DNA of 64,000 bases from Bacteroides bouchesdurhonensis (lineage in GTDB: Bacteria > Bacteroidota > Bacteroidia > Bacteroidales > Bacteroidaceae). How positions within the stretch are numbered: position 1 is the first letter of the stretch; every line of letters begins with the position of its first letter. Under the pieces are notes generated by a model that did not search any database, had not been told where the DNA came from, and saw only the letters and a program-made list of their open reading frames with translations. Shown here piece after piece: positions 1-8,638 of the stretch. The position numbers and the translations under genes are program-made. Where the stretch lies: the NCBI RefSeq assembly GCF_900155865.1, contig NZ_LT707006.1:4256577-4320576 (forward strand). Reading direction: 5' to 3'.

Positions 1-107
1 GCAGAAGGATGTCAAAGTAACGTGGCAGAAACAACGAAGTTGGCATCGCAGAAGTAAAGTCCGTTACCCGAAACAAAAAAATAATAACCATTAAATATAC
101 CAGTTTT

Positions 108-1265
108 ATGCTCAAAACACTTGCTACCATTTGTGTAATCGGTATGGCCGCCACAAGTTGCACGTCCAAAAGAACGCCCCGGCAGGAAAATTCGGAAGAG
201 CTGAATCACGAACTGACGATGGTCGTAGGCACCTACACTACTGGAGATAGTAAAAGCAAAGGCATTTATAGTTTCCGTTTCAACGAAGATGACGGAACAG
301 CAACTCCACTTAGCGAAGTAGCCATTGAAAATCCGTCTTACCTTACTCCATCGTCTGACGGTAAATTTATTTATGCAGTGAGCGAGTTCAATGATGAACG
401 GGCTGCGGTAAATGCACTGGCTTTTGATAAAGAAAAAGGAACTTTCCGTCTCCTAAACACACAAAAGACAAAAGGCGAAGATCCTTGTTACCTCATCAGC
501 AATGGTAAGAATGTGATAACAGCTAACTATAGTGGTGGAAGTATTTCAGTTTTCCCTATCAGCAAAGATGGCTCTCTCTTGCCTGCATCCGATGTTATAC
601 AGTTTCAAGGTTCAGGAATAGATAAAGAACGTCAGGAAAAGCCTCATCTACATTGTGTCCGCATTACTCCTGACGGGAAATATCTGTTTGCTGATGATTT
701 AGGAACAGATCAGATACACAAATTCATTATCCATCCTAATGCTGATTCTGAAAATAAAGAAGCCTTTTTAAAAGCAGGTGATCCGGCCTCTTTTCAAGTG
801 TCTGACGGTTCAGGTCCCCGTCATCTGACTTTCTCACCGAACGGAAAATACGCATACCTTATTAACGAACTTTCAGGTACAGTTATCACTTTTCAATACA
901 CTGACGGGATACTAAAAGAAACACAGGTAATTGCTGCAGATACGGTTGGAGCGAAAGGAAGTGCAGATATTCATATTAGTCCCGATGGGAAATTCCTATA
1001 TGCCAGCAATCGTTTGAAAGCAGACGGGATTGCAATTTTCAGTATTCATCCGAATGATGGAATATTAACAAAAGTGGGTTATCAACTAACGGGTATTCAT
1101 CCTCGGAATTTTATTATCACTCCTAACGGAAAGTTTCTGTTGGTTGCTTGCAGAGACAGCGATGTCATTCAAGTATACGAAAGGAATCCGGAAACAGGAA
1201 TGATTAAAAATATACATAAAGACATCAAAACAGATCGACCGGTTTGCCTGAAATTTATTCCATAA
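108..1265 (+). CDS. 6-phosphogluconolactonase-like beta-propeller lipoprotein
   Basis: The 385-residue product has a lipoprotein signal peptide with a lipobox-like ATSC around residues 15-18, so it is probably exported and lipid-anchored. The rest is a lactonase-type seven-bladed beta-propeller (YbhE/Pgl-like, PF10282). Repeating blade motifs such as SPDGKFLYASN and TPDGKYLFADD recur about every 45-50 residues. The family includes 6-phosphogluconolactonase, which hydrolyses 6-phosphogluconolactone in the oxidative pentose phosphate pathway. An exported copy would not meet that cytosolic substrate, so a different sugar lactone is equally possible. It starts at ATG 108. The stop is followed directly by the inverted-repeat element, which separates it from a convergent M23 peptidase gene. 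Fold is confident; substrate is not. Confidence 0.85.
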   Translation: MLKTLATICVIGMAATSCTSKRTPRQENSEELNHELTMVVGTYTTGDSKSKGIYSFRFNEDDGTATPLSEVAIENPSYLTPSSDGKFIYAVSEFNDERAAVNALAFDKEKGTFRLLNTQKTKGEDPCYLISNGKNVITANYSGGSISVFPISKDGSLLPASDVIQFQGSGIDKERQEKPHLHCVRITPDGKYLFADDLGTDQIHKFIIHPNADSENKEAFLKAGDPASFQVSDGSGPRHLTFSPNGKYAYLINELSGTVITFQYTDGILKETQVIAADTVGAKGSADIHISPDGKFLYASNRLKADGIAIFSIHPNDGILTKVGYQLTGIHPRNFIITPNGKFLLVACRDSDVIQVYERNPETGMIKNIHKDIKTDRPVCLKFIP

Positions 1266-1308
1266 ACTGTAAAAGCGTCAAACTTAGTACATAGATAGCT
1301 CTACATAA

Positions 1309-1871
1309 GAAAAAACAGCATTTTCTCTATCAACCTATCACCGACATCCTGTACTCCCCTATTCATCGGACATACAAGTGGTGATAGGTTGAAAAAAGAT
1401 CTATCACCACATCTATCACCTATCACCACTGATACTATAACAAATGACTAATCCCCTGAAGCATACATATCTTTTCTCTAGTATTAATAACCCCAATATA
1501 AAGTATTAATAGCTAACTAATAGGCAGATAATAGCTTCATATTAGGAATTAAATTGATTCAAATCTCAGAATAAGCATACGAAACAAAGTGTTTATACGT
1601 TTTAAACAATATGTTCTCCTATATGAAACAAAGTGTTCTCCTATATGAAACAATGTGTTCAAAGGCTTAGAACAATGTGTTCAAAGGCTTGAAACAACAT
1701 GTGGAGAAGAAACGAACCTCATCATTAATCTAGTATATTGGAAATAAATCAGGTGATAGGTGATAGATGGGGTGATAGGTCTTTTTTTAACCTATCACCA
1801 CTTGAATGTCCGATGAATAGGGGAATACAGAATGCCGGTGATAGGTTGATAGAGAAAATGCTGTTTTTCTA
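1309..1871. repeat. Inverted-repeat element around an iteron-like array
   Basis: This fills the 613-bp gap between two convergent genes. The left arm (about 1309-1427) and right arm (1752-1870) are inverted copies of about 119 bp. By eye they differ at about eight positions plus one indel. Each arm carries several copies of the 9-mer CCTATCACC or its complement, and each can fold on itself: 1330-1342 pairs perfectly with 1380-1392. About 324 bp lie between the arms, including six 22-bp tandem repeats. The right arm ends about 8 bp from the stop codon of the neighbouring peptidase gene. No transposase or credible ORF is inside. It may be a non-autonomous mobile element, a relic of a replicon or cassette, or a structured regulatory region. 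Confidence 0.85.
1581..1712. repeat. Six tandem 22-bp iteron-like repeats
   Basis: Six consecutive 22-bp units start at 1581, 1603, 1625, 1647, 1669 and 1691 with no spacing between them. Each begins with a version of GAAACAAAGTGTTC. The best-conserved copies (units 4 and 5) contain a 13-bp dyad, GAACAATGTGTTC, which suggests binding of a dimeric protein. The second halves fall into two subtypes: TCCTATAT in units 2-3 and AAAGGCTT in units 4-5. A 22-bp period equals about two helical turns, as in plasmid replication iterons. There are no spacers, so it is not a CRISPR array. Confidence 0.85.
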
Positions 1872-1878
1872 CAGGAGG

Positions 1879-2514
1879 CTATTTCTTGTTCTGAGCAATA
1901 CAATTATTGTCCTGGTTTTGTTTCACAATAATTCCATTTCCATTTTTCGTGCATTTGATAGACCCCTTACGTAATGTACCATCTTTCAGATTAAAAATTA
2001 TATTCGGATTGAAATGCTGTCCATTGATACGGGTTTCAAAATGCAGATGTTCCGTAGTTGCCCGTCCGGTACGACCAGTCAGACCGATAGGTTGCCCTGC
2101 TTTTACTATATCTCCGCTATGAACTAAATTCTGGGAATTATGGCTGTAGATAGTTTCCAGTCCGTTAGCATGACGGACTACTACCACATTTCCATAAGCA
2201 CTATAAGGTTTCGACATACGCACTACTCCGTCGAAAGCGCAACGGATCGTATCTTTAGCACATGTCTTGATATCTGCACCCGAATGTCCTTTACGAGCAC
2301 CGTAAGCAGAAATGACTTTACCGCCCGGCAATGGGAAAGCATAACCCATTTCTTTCAAAGAATCCAAATGCAAATAAATACTTTTGTCTTGCGAAAAAAG
2401 CCCCGGGGTAACTACGCGGATATGGTTTACTTCCATCGAAGAGAAAGATGGCTTATCCTGTGCCTGTATAGAGATAGAAAATAAGATAGCAATTAATAAG
2501 GTGATGTTTTTCAT
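1879..2514 (-). CDS. M23 family metallopeptidase (LytM-like)
   Basis: The 211-residue protein has an N-terminal signal peptide (about residues 1-18) and one peptidase M23 domain. The zinc-site pattern is visible as H77 and D81 in GHSGAD and the HLH motif at 156-158. Enzymes of this family cut peptide cross-links in peptidoglycan in the periplasm, or act as activators of amidases when degenerate. This copy keeps the expected ligands and is probably active. It is the last gene of a minus-strand run (hpt, adk, obg, pgeF, B3/4 protein), 16 bp after the B3/4 gene. Its stop lies next to the inverted-repeat element. Confidence 0.88.
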   Translation of the reverse strand: MKNITLLIAILFSISIQAQDKPSFSSMEVNHIRVVTPGLFSQDKSIYLHLDSLKEMGYAFPLPGGKVISAYGARKGHSGADIKTCAKDTIRCAFDGVVRMSKPYSAYGNVVVVRHANGLETIYSHNSQNLVHSGDIVKAGQPIGLTGRTGRATTEHLHFETRINGQHFNPNIIFNLKDGTLRKGSIKCTKNGNGIIVKQNQDNNCIAQNKK

Positions 2515-2530
2515 GGTGGTTTTTCTTTTA

Positions 2531-3193
2531 TTAGAAATAGCTGATTTCTCCTCCTACCGATTCTGTGTATTTCTGCAATAAAGTCTGAATCATTTCAGCA
2601 GCCTCTCTCAATCCTTCTCTCCCATTATAGCCATTGACAATAGCAAGAATATGAGTCGTAGCGATATCCATTTTAGTCCTCTCATGATCACTGGTAGGCG
2701 TACCTATTCCACCGATGGCATCCCGGTAAACCGGTAATCCTTCGATATTCAACACACCTCGCCCGATACCTTCGAATGGCTCATTAGCCTTACCAATTCC
2801 CAATTCCAGTTGCTTTCCCTGTATCTTGTCCGCATCAAAGCCACCTATAGAATGTCCCGTACGAAGAGATACCAAGTTGATAAGATCAACCAATGTATCA
2901 ATCTGATACAAAGGAATCCCGCGCATCAAACGACGACGTAAGGCTTCTGCCGAAGGGCGATACCGACCGGGATCTTTCCCACAACGTTTATATGCTTCAC
3001 GAGTGGCAGCAATGACCGGTTGAAGTTTGATATCATCTATCTGTGTAGTAGTAGTCAGTTCCTTGGTAAATTCATTAATTTCATTCCAAAGCCCTTCACT
3101 GTACGTCGAATTTTTGACTGCCGCATATACAGCAGCTCCGGCAAACACCGGACAAGCTTGTTTTATTTCCTGAGATACTTTTATTTCAAACAT
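2531..3193 (-). CDS. B3/4 domain protein (PheT-like tRNA-binding fold)
   Basis: The 220-residue cytosolic protein matches the free-standing B3/B4 domain family, named after a domain of the phenylalanyl-tRNA synthetase beta chain. In that enzyme the domain edits mis-charged Tyr-tRNA. Recognisable stretches are RYRPSAEALRRR, GGFDADKI, the glycine-rich region before PVYRD, and the C-terminal SDHERTKMDIAT. Stand-alone members may bind or edit tRNA or amino acids, but no function is firm. It lies 28 bp downstream of pgeF on the same strand and is probably co-transcribed. Confidence 0.8.
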   Translation of the reverse strand: MFEIKVSQEIKQACPVFAGAAVYAAVKNSTYSEGLWNEINEFTKELTTTTQIDDIKLQPVIAATREAYKRCGKDPGRYRPSAEALRRRLMRGIPLYQIDTLVDLINLVSLRTGHSIGGFDADKIQGKQLELGIGKANEPFEGIGRGVLNIEGLPVYRDAIGGIGTPTSDHERTKMDIATTHILAIVNGYNGREGLREAAEMIQTLLQKYTESVGGEISYF

Positions 3194-3221
3194 AGTAGAT
3201 ACATTTTAAAACAGCATAAAC

Positions 3222-4034
3222 TCAATCATTGATCATAATTCCCGACAGTATACGACCGGAATTAATTCCCAGCCTACGTGCCGAGAAGAAATCCTCGTGA
3301 TTCTTATAAGTACATATACCCGATACCTCAATTTGATTGGCAGGAACTCCGGAGTTCAACAATTCAATCCGGTTTGCTTCCCATAAATCAATATGATGCT
3401 TTTTCGTCTCCTCTTTCCAGAGAGAGATGCGTGACATATCAAACCCTTCCTTACGAAAAGCTTCAAACACTTCCTTCCCTACTTCAAATGATTCGAGTGA
3501 AATACTGGGGCCAATACAAGCAATGACATCCTCTCCTTTGGTCCCGAACTTTTGATTCATGTGATACAGCACTCCTTGAACAATATGTTTCACAGTCCCT
3601 TTCCAACCGGCGTGGACAGCGGCCACTACCTGAAGTTTTTTATCATAAAGTAATACCGGCACACAATCGGCCGTCGAGACACAGATGCAATACCCCGGCT
3701 TGGCAGTTATCAATGCATCGATACCGTCCAATACTGCCTGTCTCATAAGCAACGGAAGTCCGAAGTAATAATCATCAATCACCAGACTAGCATCATTATG
3801 AACCTGTTGCGGAATGATTAAGTCTTTTACAGGATGTTTTATGCTCTGCAACAGAGTGAATTGATTCAACAAAACATCTTTTGACTTGTCCTCCGTATAA
3901 GGTGAACAATTAAATGAATCGTAGTTCCCCTTGCTACAACCTTTACTACGTGCCGTCACAAAATGAGAAATGTTGGAATAAGAGTTTAACAACTCGTATC
4001 CCAACAATCTTTTATCTTTTGTAATAGCGATCAT
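3222..4034 (-). CDS. pgeF: Peptidoglycan editing factor PgeF (YfiH/laccase-domain)
   Basis: The 270-residue protein is a Cu-oxidase_4/YfiH family member. The conserved metal and catalytic residues are present: H79 in QQVH, C124 in STADCVPVLLYD and H141 in AVHAGWKG. Family members have been described both as purine nucleoside phosphorylase/adenosine deaminase-like enzymes and as factors that prevent misincorporation of L-Ser into peptidoglycan precursors. Its ATG overlaps the obg stop codon (ATGA, 4031-4034), so the two are translationally coupled. Confidence 0.9.
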   Translation of the reverse strand: MIAITKDKRLLGYELLNSYSNISHFVTARSKGCSKGNYDSFNCSPYTEDKSKDVLLNQFTLLQSIKHPVKDLIIPQQVHNDASLVIDDYYFGLPLLMRQAVLDGIDALITAKPGYCICVSTADCVPVLLYDKKLQVVAAVHAGWKGTVKHIVQGVLYHMNQKFGTKGEDVIACIGPSISLESFEVGKEVFEAFRKEGFDMSRISLWKEETKKHHIDLWEANRIELLNSGVPANQIEVSGICTYKNHEDFFSARRLGINSGRILSGIMIND

Positions 4035-5194
4035 TTTTCTTCCCAGTCTTCTTCGTATTCGTAATCTAAATCATCTTCATCCTCTTCCAACTCTTCCTCA
4101 TATTCATAGTCGAGATCTTCGTCCTCACCCATGTCTTTGAGTTCTTGTTGCAATTTATTTACATCTTTCGGACGATGAACAATTGCTTCTATTTTATTGT
4201 TCTCCTGATTCAGTTCCTCCCAAAGAATATCCTTCAATACGGAAATGCCTAAGCCGGAAACAGAAGAGATAAATACATGCGGAATGCCTTCGGGCAACGT
4301 CGGCTCTATCTCATCCATCAGCTCCTGATCGAGCATGTCACTCTTTGTAATAGCTAGCACCCGCTGCTTGTCGAGCATTTCAGGATTGAAAGTAGCCAGT
4401 TCGTTCAGCAATACTTCATATTCTCTGCGAATATCATCACTATCCGCAGGAACCATAAACAAAAGCAATGAGTTACGTTCGATATGACGCAGGAAACGCA
4501 ATCCTAATCCTTTACCCTGACTGGCACCTTCGATAATTCCCGGTATGTCCGCCATAACGAATGACTTTCCGTCACGATAGGAAACAATGCCCAGATTAGG
4601 TTCGAGTGTAGTAAACGGATAATCCGCAATCTTCGGTTTCGCTGCAGAAATAGCAGAAAGAAGCGTAGACTTTCCCGCATTCGGGAAGCCTACCAAGCCA
4701 ACGTCTGCAAGGAGTTTCAGCTCTATGATCACAGTCATTTCCTGCATTGGTTCCCCCGGCTGCGCAAAGCGCGGAGCCTGACGGGTAGCTGTCTTGAAAT
4801 GAGAGTTACCCAGACCGCCTCTTCCACCTTTCAGCAGAATCACTTCTTGACCGTCTTCGGTCACATCACAAATATATTCCCCCGTTTCGGCATTATAAAC
4901 TACCGTCCCACAAGGTACTTCAATTACTTTATCCGCACCGTCTTTTCCGAAGCTACGGTTCTTACTTCCCGATTCTCCATGACCAGCCATTGCATGACGG
5001 TCGAACTTCAAGTGAAGCAATGTCCAATAGTTACGGTTACCGCGCAAGATGATATGACCTCCTCTTCCGCCATCGCCCCCGTCGGGACCACCGTTAGGAC
5101 AATATTTCTCGCGCCTCATGTGCGTAGAGCCTCTTCCGCCCTTACCGGAGCGGCAGTATATCTTTACGTAATCAACAAAATTCGATTCAGCCAT
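4031..5194 (-). CDS. obg: GTPase Obg/CgtA, ribosome assembly
   Basis: The 387-residue protein has the glycine-rich Obg fold (about 1-160) followed by a GTPase domain. G1 is GFPNAGKS at 169-176, G3 is the DIPG motif near 215, and G4 is TKSD near 280. Obg proteins bind the 50S subunit and link ribosome maturation to nucleotide levels. The C-terminus (from about residue 350) is a long acidic tail rich in Asp, Glu and Tyr, typical of Bacteroidetes Obg. It lies between adk and pgeF; the gap to adk is 20 bp and the stop overlaps pgeF. Confidence 0.96.
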   Translation of the reverse strand: MAESNFVDYVKIYCRSGKGGRGSTHMRREKYCPNGGPDGGDGGRGGHIILRGNRNYWTLLHLKFDRHAMAGHGESGSKNRSFGKDGADKVIEVPCGTVVYNAETGEYICDVTEDGQEVILLKGGRGGLGNSHFKTATRQAPRFAQPGEPMQEMTVIIELKLLADVGLVGFPNAGKSTLLSAISAAKPKIADYPFTTLEPNLGIVSYRDGKSFVMADIPGIIEGASQGKGLGLRFLRHIERNSLLLFMVPADSDDIRREYEVLLNELATFNPEMLDKQRVLAITKSDMLDQELMDEIEPTLPEGIPHVFISSVSGLGISVLKDILWEELNQENNKIEAIVHRPKDVNKLQQELKDMGEDEDLDYEYEEELEEDEDDLDYEYEEDWEEK

Positions 5195-5214
5195 ATTGTT
5201 TCTATTCCTTTTAA

Positions 5215-5784
5215 TTAAATGTTATCTACTACTTTGCAGATATCAGCAAAAATACCATCCATCGTACCTAAACCGTTGATATGCTGATATTTTTTTTCTC
5301 CTTTATACCAATCGATCAGCGGAGCAGTCTGTGAATGATAAACAGTCAGGCGTTTCTTAATTGTTTCTTCGTTATCGTCGGCACGACCGGAATCTTTACC
5401 ACGTTTGATCAAACGAGTCATCAATTCATCTTCCGGAACTTCCAGATCCAGCATAACAGAAACATCCTGCCCTCTTTCCACCAGCATCTTCTTCAATGCT
5501 TCTGCCTGTGCAATTGTTCTTGGAAAACCGTCGAAAATTACACCTTTACTATCTTTAAAGCTATCAAATACGCTTGCCAAAATATCAATCATCAATTCGT
5601 CAGGAATCAATTGCCCCTGATCGATATAACCTTTAGCAGTTTTGCCCAGTTCCGTACCATTCTTAATTTCTGCACGCAATACATCTCCTGTCGAGATGTG
5701 ATTAATTCCATACTTCTCTACAATACGTTCACTCTGTGTTCCTTTTCCAGAACCCGGAGCACCGAAAATTACAATGTTCAACAT
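5215..5784 (-). CDS. adk: Adenylate kinase
   Basis: The 189-residue enzyme interconverts ATP plus AMP with two ADP in the cytosol. The P-loop GAPGSGKGT is at residues 8-16, and the NMP-binding and FPRT motifs (DGFPRTIAQA) are clear. The LID is the short type with no zinc-finger cysteines, which fits the length. It is 33 bp downstream of hpt and 20 bp upstream of obg, so a nucleotide-metabolism and ribosome operon is likely. Confidence 0.97.
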   Translation of the reverse strand: MLNIVIFGAPGSGKGTQSERIVEKYGINHISTGDVLRAEIKNGTELGKTAKGYIDQGQLIPDELMIDILASVFDSFKDSKGVIFDGFPRTIAQAEALKKMLVERGQDVSVMLDLEVPEDELMTRLIKRGKDSGRADDNEETIKKRLTVYHSQTAPLIDWYKGEKKYQHINGLGTMDGIFADICKVVDNI

Positions 5785-5817
5785 CTTTTCTTCCTAAAAT
5801 TTAATTTGTATTTGATT

Positions 5818-6354
5818 TTAATCTATCACAGTATAAATATCGGGATAATTACGCCCGAAACCGTCATAATCCAATCCGTAACCCACGATAAAGTCGTTAG
5901 GTATCTCCATCGCTACATATTCAATATTCAGATCTACTTTCAGTTTGTCCGGCTTTACCAACAGAGAAGCGATGTGAATGGCTTCGGGATTACGTGTCCC
6001 CAATGTTTCCAGCAATCGTTGCATAGTAAGTCCCGTATCTACAATATCTTCCACGATAACGACCGTACGTCCGGCAATGTCTTCATTCAGACCTATTACT
6101 TCTTTTATCTTTCCCGTAGAAGTCACTCCCTGATAAGAAGCCAGCTTAACAAATGAAATTTCGCAAGGAATTGTGATATGTTTCAGCAAGTCGGCAGTAA
6201 ACATAAACGAACCGTTCAACACACTAAGAAAGAGCGGATTCTTACCAGCCAAATCACGATTAATTTCGTTCGCTACCCGAATCACTTCTTTCTGAATATC
6301 CTGTTCTTTAATTGAAACAGCAAATTGTTTATCTTTTATCTGAATGGTATTCAT
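5818..6354 (-). CDS. hpt: Hypoxanthine phosphoribosyltransferase
   Basis: The 178-residue purine salvage enzyme converts hypoxanthine or guanine plus PRPP to IMP or GMP. The PRPP-binding motif VEDIVDTGLT is at residues 101-110. I chose ATG 6354 (MNTIQIKDK). A longer reading to 6408 would overlap the transporter gene and would start upstream of a good -7 box (TACTTTTG, 6381-6388, minus strand), so it would lie outside the transcript. It is probably the first gene of the operon that runs through adk, obg, pgeF and two more. Confidence 0.93.
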   Translation of the reverse strand: MNTIQIKDKQFAVSIKEQDIQKEVIRVANEINRDLAGKNPLFLSVLNGSFMFTADLLKHITIPCEISFVKLASYQGVTSTGKIKEVIGLNEDIAGRTVVIVEDIVDTGLTMQRLLETLGTRNPEAIHIASLLVKPDKLKVDLNIEYVAMEIPNDFIVGYGLDYDGFGRNYPDIYTVID

Positions 6355-6380
6355 AACCGGTAATTTTAAAAAAGTTGAGG

Positions 6381-6388
6381 CAAAAGTA
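6381..6388 (-). promoter_or_regulatory. -7 box upstream of hpt
   Basis: On the minus strand this reads TACTTTTG, matching the Bacteroides -7 consensus TAnnTTTG. It lies 27 bp upstream of ATG 6354 and supports that start. No clear TTTG is seen at the ideal -33 spacing. Confidence 0.55.
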
Positions 6389-6394
6389 CAATTT

Positions 6395-7939
6395 TTATTC
6401 CACTCCATGCATCATCTTCTGTAATTTCTTCGAAAGGAGGAACAGAATCAGGGAGGCAACACCGGACATTACTACGAACACCATAAAGAAATCGTACATG
6501 CTGGCAATCTGAAAACCAAGGATTGATTTTACTTTTCCATCTTCGGGGTAAAGTCCGCTTAGCATACCTGCAAACTTATTGGCAGTGGCTGTAGAAAGAT
6601 ACCAGATACCCATCATCAGGGAGGCAAAACGCAACGGACTGAGCCGATTGACCATCGAAAGCCCTATAGGAGACAATGCCAATTCACCCATTGTATGAAT
6701 AAAATAAAGACCTGTCAGCCAAATCATACTAACTTTCACACCGGGAATCGCATCTTTCACACCAAAACAAATAAAGAGATATCCTAATGAAAGAAGAAGT
6801 AATCCGATCGCTTGCTTGGTCGGAGAAGACGGCTCCATTTTACGTTTATTCAGAAAATTCCATATTTCCGGCATAATATAAGCCAACAATACAACAAAAA
6901 GCGGATTGAAGGATTGGAACCAGGAAGCGGGCATTTCCCAACCTAATATATCACGATTGGTTTGTTCGGCTGCAAAAAGGGTCAGAGAAGCACCCGCCTG
7001 TTCGTAAGCAGCCCAGAAGAATATCACAAAGAAAGCTACAATATAAATCACAAAAATACGACTGCGTTCAATTTTCGTCAATGAACCATCCAACAGAATA
7101 AGGATAGGGAATACAATACAAGCGGTAAAAATACCGATACTTACCCAATCTCCGCTAAAAGCATAGCTGAAAAAAATCAATAAGACGGCTGTCAGCAGAG
7201 TGATGATAACACCATTACGCCACTTGGTTGCCGAATTCATCTTCGGATGTGAAATGTGTTCGGCTTTATCTTCTTTCTTTTCACGCTTTGCGTCAGGAAT
7301 TATACCAATAGGTTCTCCGGAAGGATTGAAAAGATATTTGTTCTTCTGAGTTTCAAAAAGGATTACTGTGAATAGTGTCATAATGCCGGATGCAAGAAAT
7401 CCCCATTTGAAATCCTGTGGATTTCCGGTTTCTCCCAAATATCCGCAGATTAAAGGGGCCGCAAAAGAACCGACGTTTACTCCCATATAAAAGATGGTAT
7501 AAGCAGCATCGAGACGTTTATCTCCCGGTTCATAAAGTTGTCCGACAAGGGAAGAAACGGTAGGCTTGAAACAACCATTACCTAATATAAGGAAGCCAAG
7601 CCCTCCATACATTAACCAATGTGCGAGTTGAGTACTGTCCAGTGTAGAGGCACTCATAAACATCATGAATTGTCCGACTGCCATCATCACTGCTCCCCAG
7701 AATACCGAACGACGGATACCCCAGTATTTATCAGCAATATAACCACCGATCAAAGGAGTCAGATAAACTAATCCGGTATAGCTACCATAAATAGATGCGG
7801 CCGCTTCTTTATCAAACATTAAAGCTTGCGTTAAGAAAAGAATGAAAATGGCACGCATACCGTAATAACTGAAACGTTCTGCCGTGCTTGTCGCAAAAAT
7901 AAGATAAAGGCCTTTCGGATGCCCTTTCAATGCACTCAT
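6395..7939 (-). CDS. POT family peptide transporter (MFS)
   Basis: The 514-residue integral membrane protein belongs to the proton-dependent oligopeptide transporter family (PTR2, DtpA-like) and imports di- and tripeptides with protons across the inner membrane. Diagnostic features are the early GGYIADKYWG loop and the POT signature around FYMGVNVGSFAAPLICGYLGE, with about twelve or more hydrophobic helices. A central hydrophilic stretch rich in Lys and Glu (about 215-235) separates the two halves. It has its own -7 box at 7969-7976 and its stop lies just upstream of the hpt promoter. Confidence 0.93.
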   Translation of the reverse strand: MSALKGHPKGLYLIFATSTAERFSYYGMRAIFILFLTQALMFDKEAAASIYGSYTGLVYLTPLIGGYIADKYWGIRRSVFWGAVMMAVGQFMMFMSASTLDSTQLAHWLMYGGLGFLILGNGCFKPTVSSLVGQLYEPGDKRLDAAYTIFYMGVNVGSFAAPLICGYLGETGNPQDFKWGFLASGIMTLFTVILFETQKNKYLFNPSGEPIGIIPDAKREKKEDKAEHISHPKMNSATKWRNGVIITLLTAVLLIFFSYAFSGDWVSIGIFTACIVFPILILLDGSLTKIERSRIFVIYIVAFFVIFFWAAYEQAGASLTLFAAEQTNRDILGWEMPASWFQSFNPLFVVLLAYIMPEIWNFLNKRKMEPSSPTKQAIGLLLLSLGYLFICFGVKDAIPGVKVSMIWLTGLYFIHTMGELALSPIGLSMVNRLSPLRFASLMMGIWYLSTATANKFAGMLSGLYPEDGKVKSILGFQIASMYDFFMVFVVMSGVASLILFLLSKKLQKMMHGVE

Positions 7940-7968
7940 AAATATAAATGTTAGTAGTTTACGAGTTG

Positions 7969-7976
7969 CAAAGGTA
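7969..7976 (-). promoter_or_regulatory. -7 box upstream of POT transporter
   Basis: Minus-strand TACCTTTG, 29 bp before the ATG at 7939. It matches TAnnTTTG; the -33 element is unclear. Confidence 0.5.
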
Positions 7977-8121
7977 TAAAAAATAGATTAAACGGCTCAT
8001 AAAAGCGAATTCTTATGAAGCAATAAAAATCAAAACGCAGTAAATTCCATTCATCCACCTAATTAAGTTTTCAACAGTATAAATAATCGAGTGGACACCA
8101 ACCTTCATGCAAACAAAACCT

Positions 8122-8346
8122 TTAACCAAAGGTAAATTCTACATTCTCAATGTTTGCAAAAAGCATTTCATCTTTTTTCCGAAGAAAGATTTTGTTTTCC
8201 CTAGCCAACCAACCGATAGCCAGAGCTACATCTTCAAATGTCAAACCTAAGTCGCGACATAAGTCAAACATAGAAAGTTCACCTTTCTCATTTAAAATAC
8301 GCCATACTTTTCCTGCATTTACGCCAATTTTAGTTTTCTCCATCAT
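8122..8346 (-). CDS. Winged-helix protein of the DUF2582 family
   Basis: This 74-residue protein fits the small winged helix-turn-helix family PF10771/DUF2582, common in Bacteroidetes and archaea. The pattern KVWRILNEKGELSMFDL is the first helices of the fold and WLARENKI the recognition region. Whether it binds DNA or protein is unknown. Two adjacent ATG codons (8346 and 8343) could start it. It stands alone, with a candidate -7 box at 8425-8432 and an A/T-rich leader of about 75 nt. Confidence 0.8.
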   Translation of the reverse strand: MMEKTKIGVNAGKVWRILNEKGELSMFDLCRDLGLTFEDVALAIGWLARENKIFLRKKDEMLFANIENVEFTFG

Positions 8347-8424
8347 GCAAACTTTAAAAGATTAAACAATATATTTATAATCAGAATTGTAAGCAAAGGA
8401 AAATAATACTATTTTATACTATCA

Positions 8425-8432
8425 CAAAGATA
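8425..8432 (-). promoter_or_regulatory. -7 box upstream of DUF2582 gene
   Basis: Minus-strand TATCTTTG matches TAnnTTTG and lies about 79 bp before the start codon. The rest of the 292-bp divergent gap (8347-8638) shows no other feature except the next promoter candidate. Confidence 0.5.
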
Positions 8433-8603
8433 ATATTTTTTCGCAGAATAACAAATAATCAGCCTCTTCCTATTCAAATAATATGAAAAAAGAGGATATA
8501 TAAATACTGATACAATGACTAATCGATCAATGAGTAGTAAATAGCAACTCATTTTTCTTTGTGCTATCTTTATCAATAAAAGGATTAATTCAGAGTTTTT
8601 GTG

Positions 8604-8611
8604 TAAATTTG
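8604..8611 (+). promoter_or_regulatory. -7 box upstream of nnr
   Basis: TAAATTTG matches TAnnTTTG, 27 bp before ATG 8639. No convincing -33 TTTG at the ideal distance. Confidence 0.5.
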
Positions 8612-8638
8612 TAGGTCGAAAACTAAAAGAACATTACA

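Noticed and set aside
1..57. Possible C-terminal tail of an upstream plus-strand gene
   Set aside because: Frame 1 is open for 18 codons to a TAA at 55-57, but a second frame is also open, the piece is too short to identify, and it has no family match I can defend.
1581..1712. CRISPR-like array
   Set aside because: The 22-bp units are directly adjacent with no spacers, and no cas gene is in the window.
1738..1974. 78-residue plus-strand frame across the right arm of the element
   Set aside because: It starts at TTG, runs through inverted-repeat DNA and overlaps the peptidase gene on the other strand, so it is a by-product of the repeats.
5335..6156. 273-residue plus-strand frame
   Set aside because: It is antisense to adk and hpt, which are strongly recognisable on the minus strand. 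Its composition looks like read-through of the complement.
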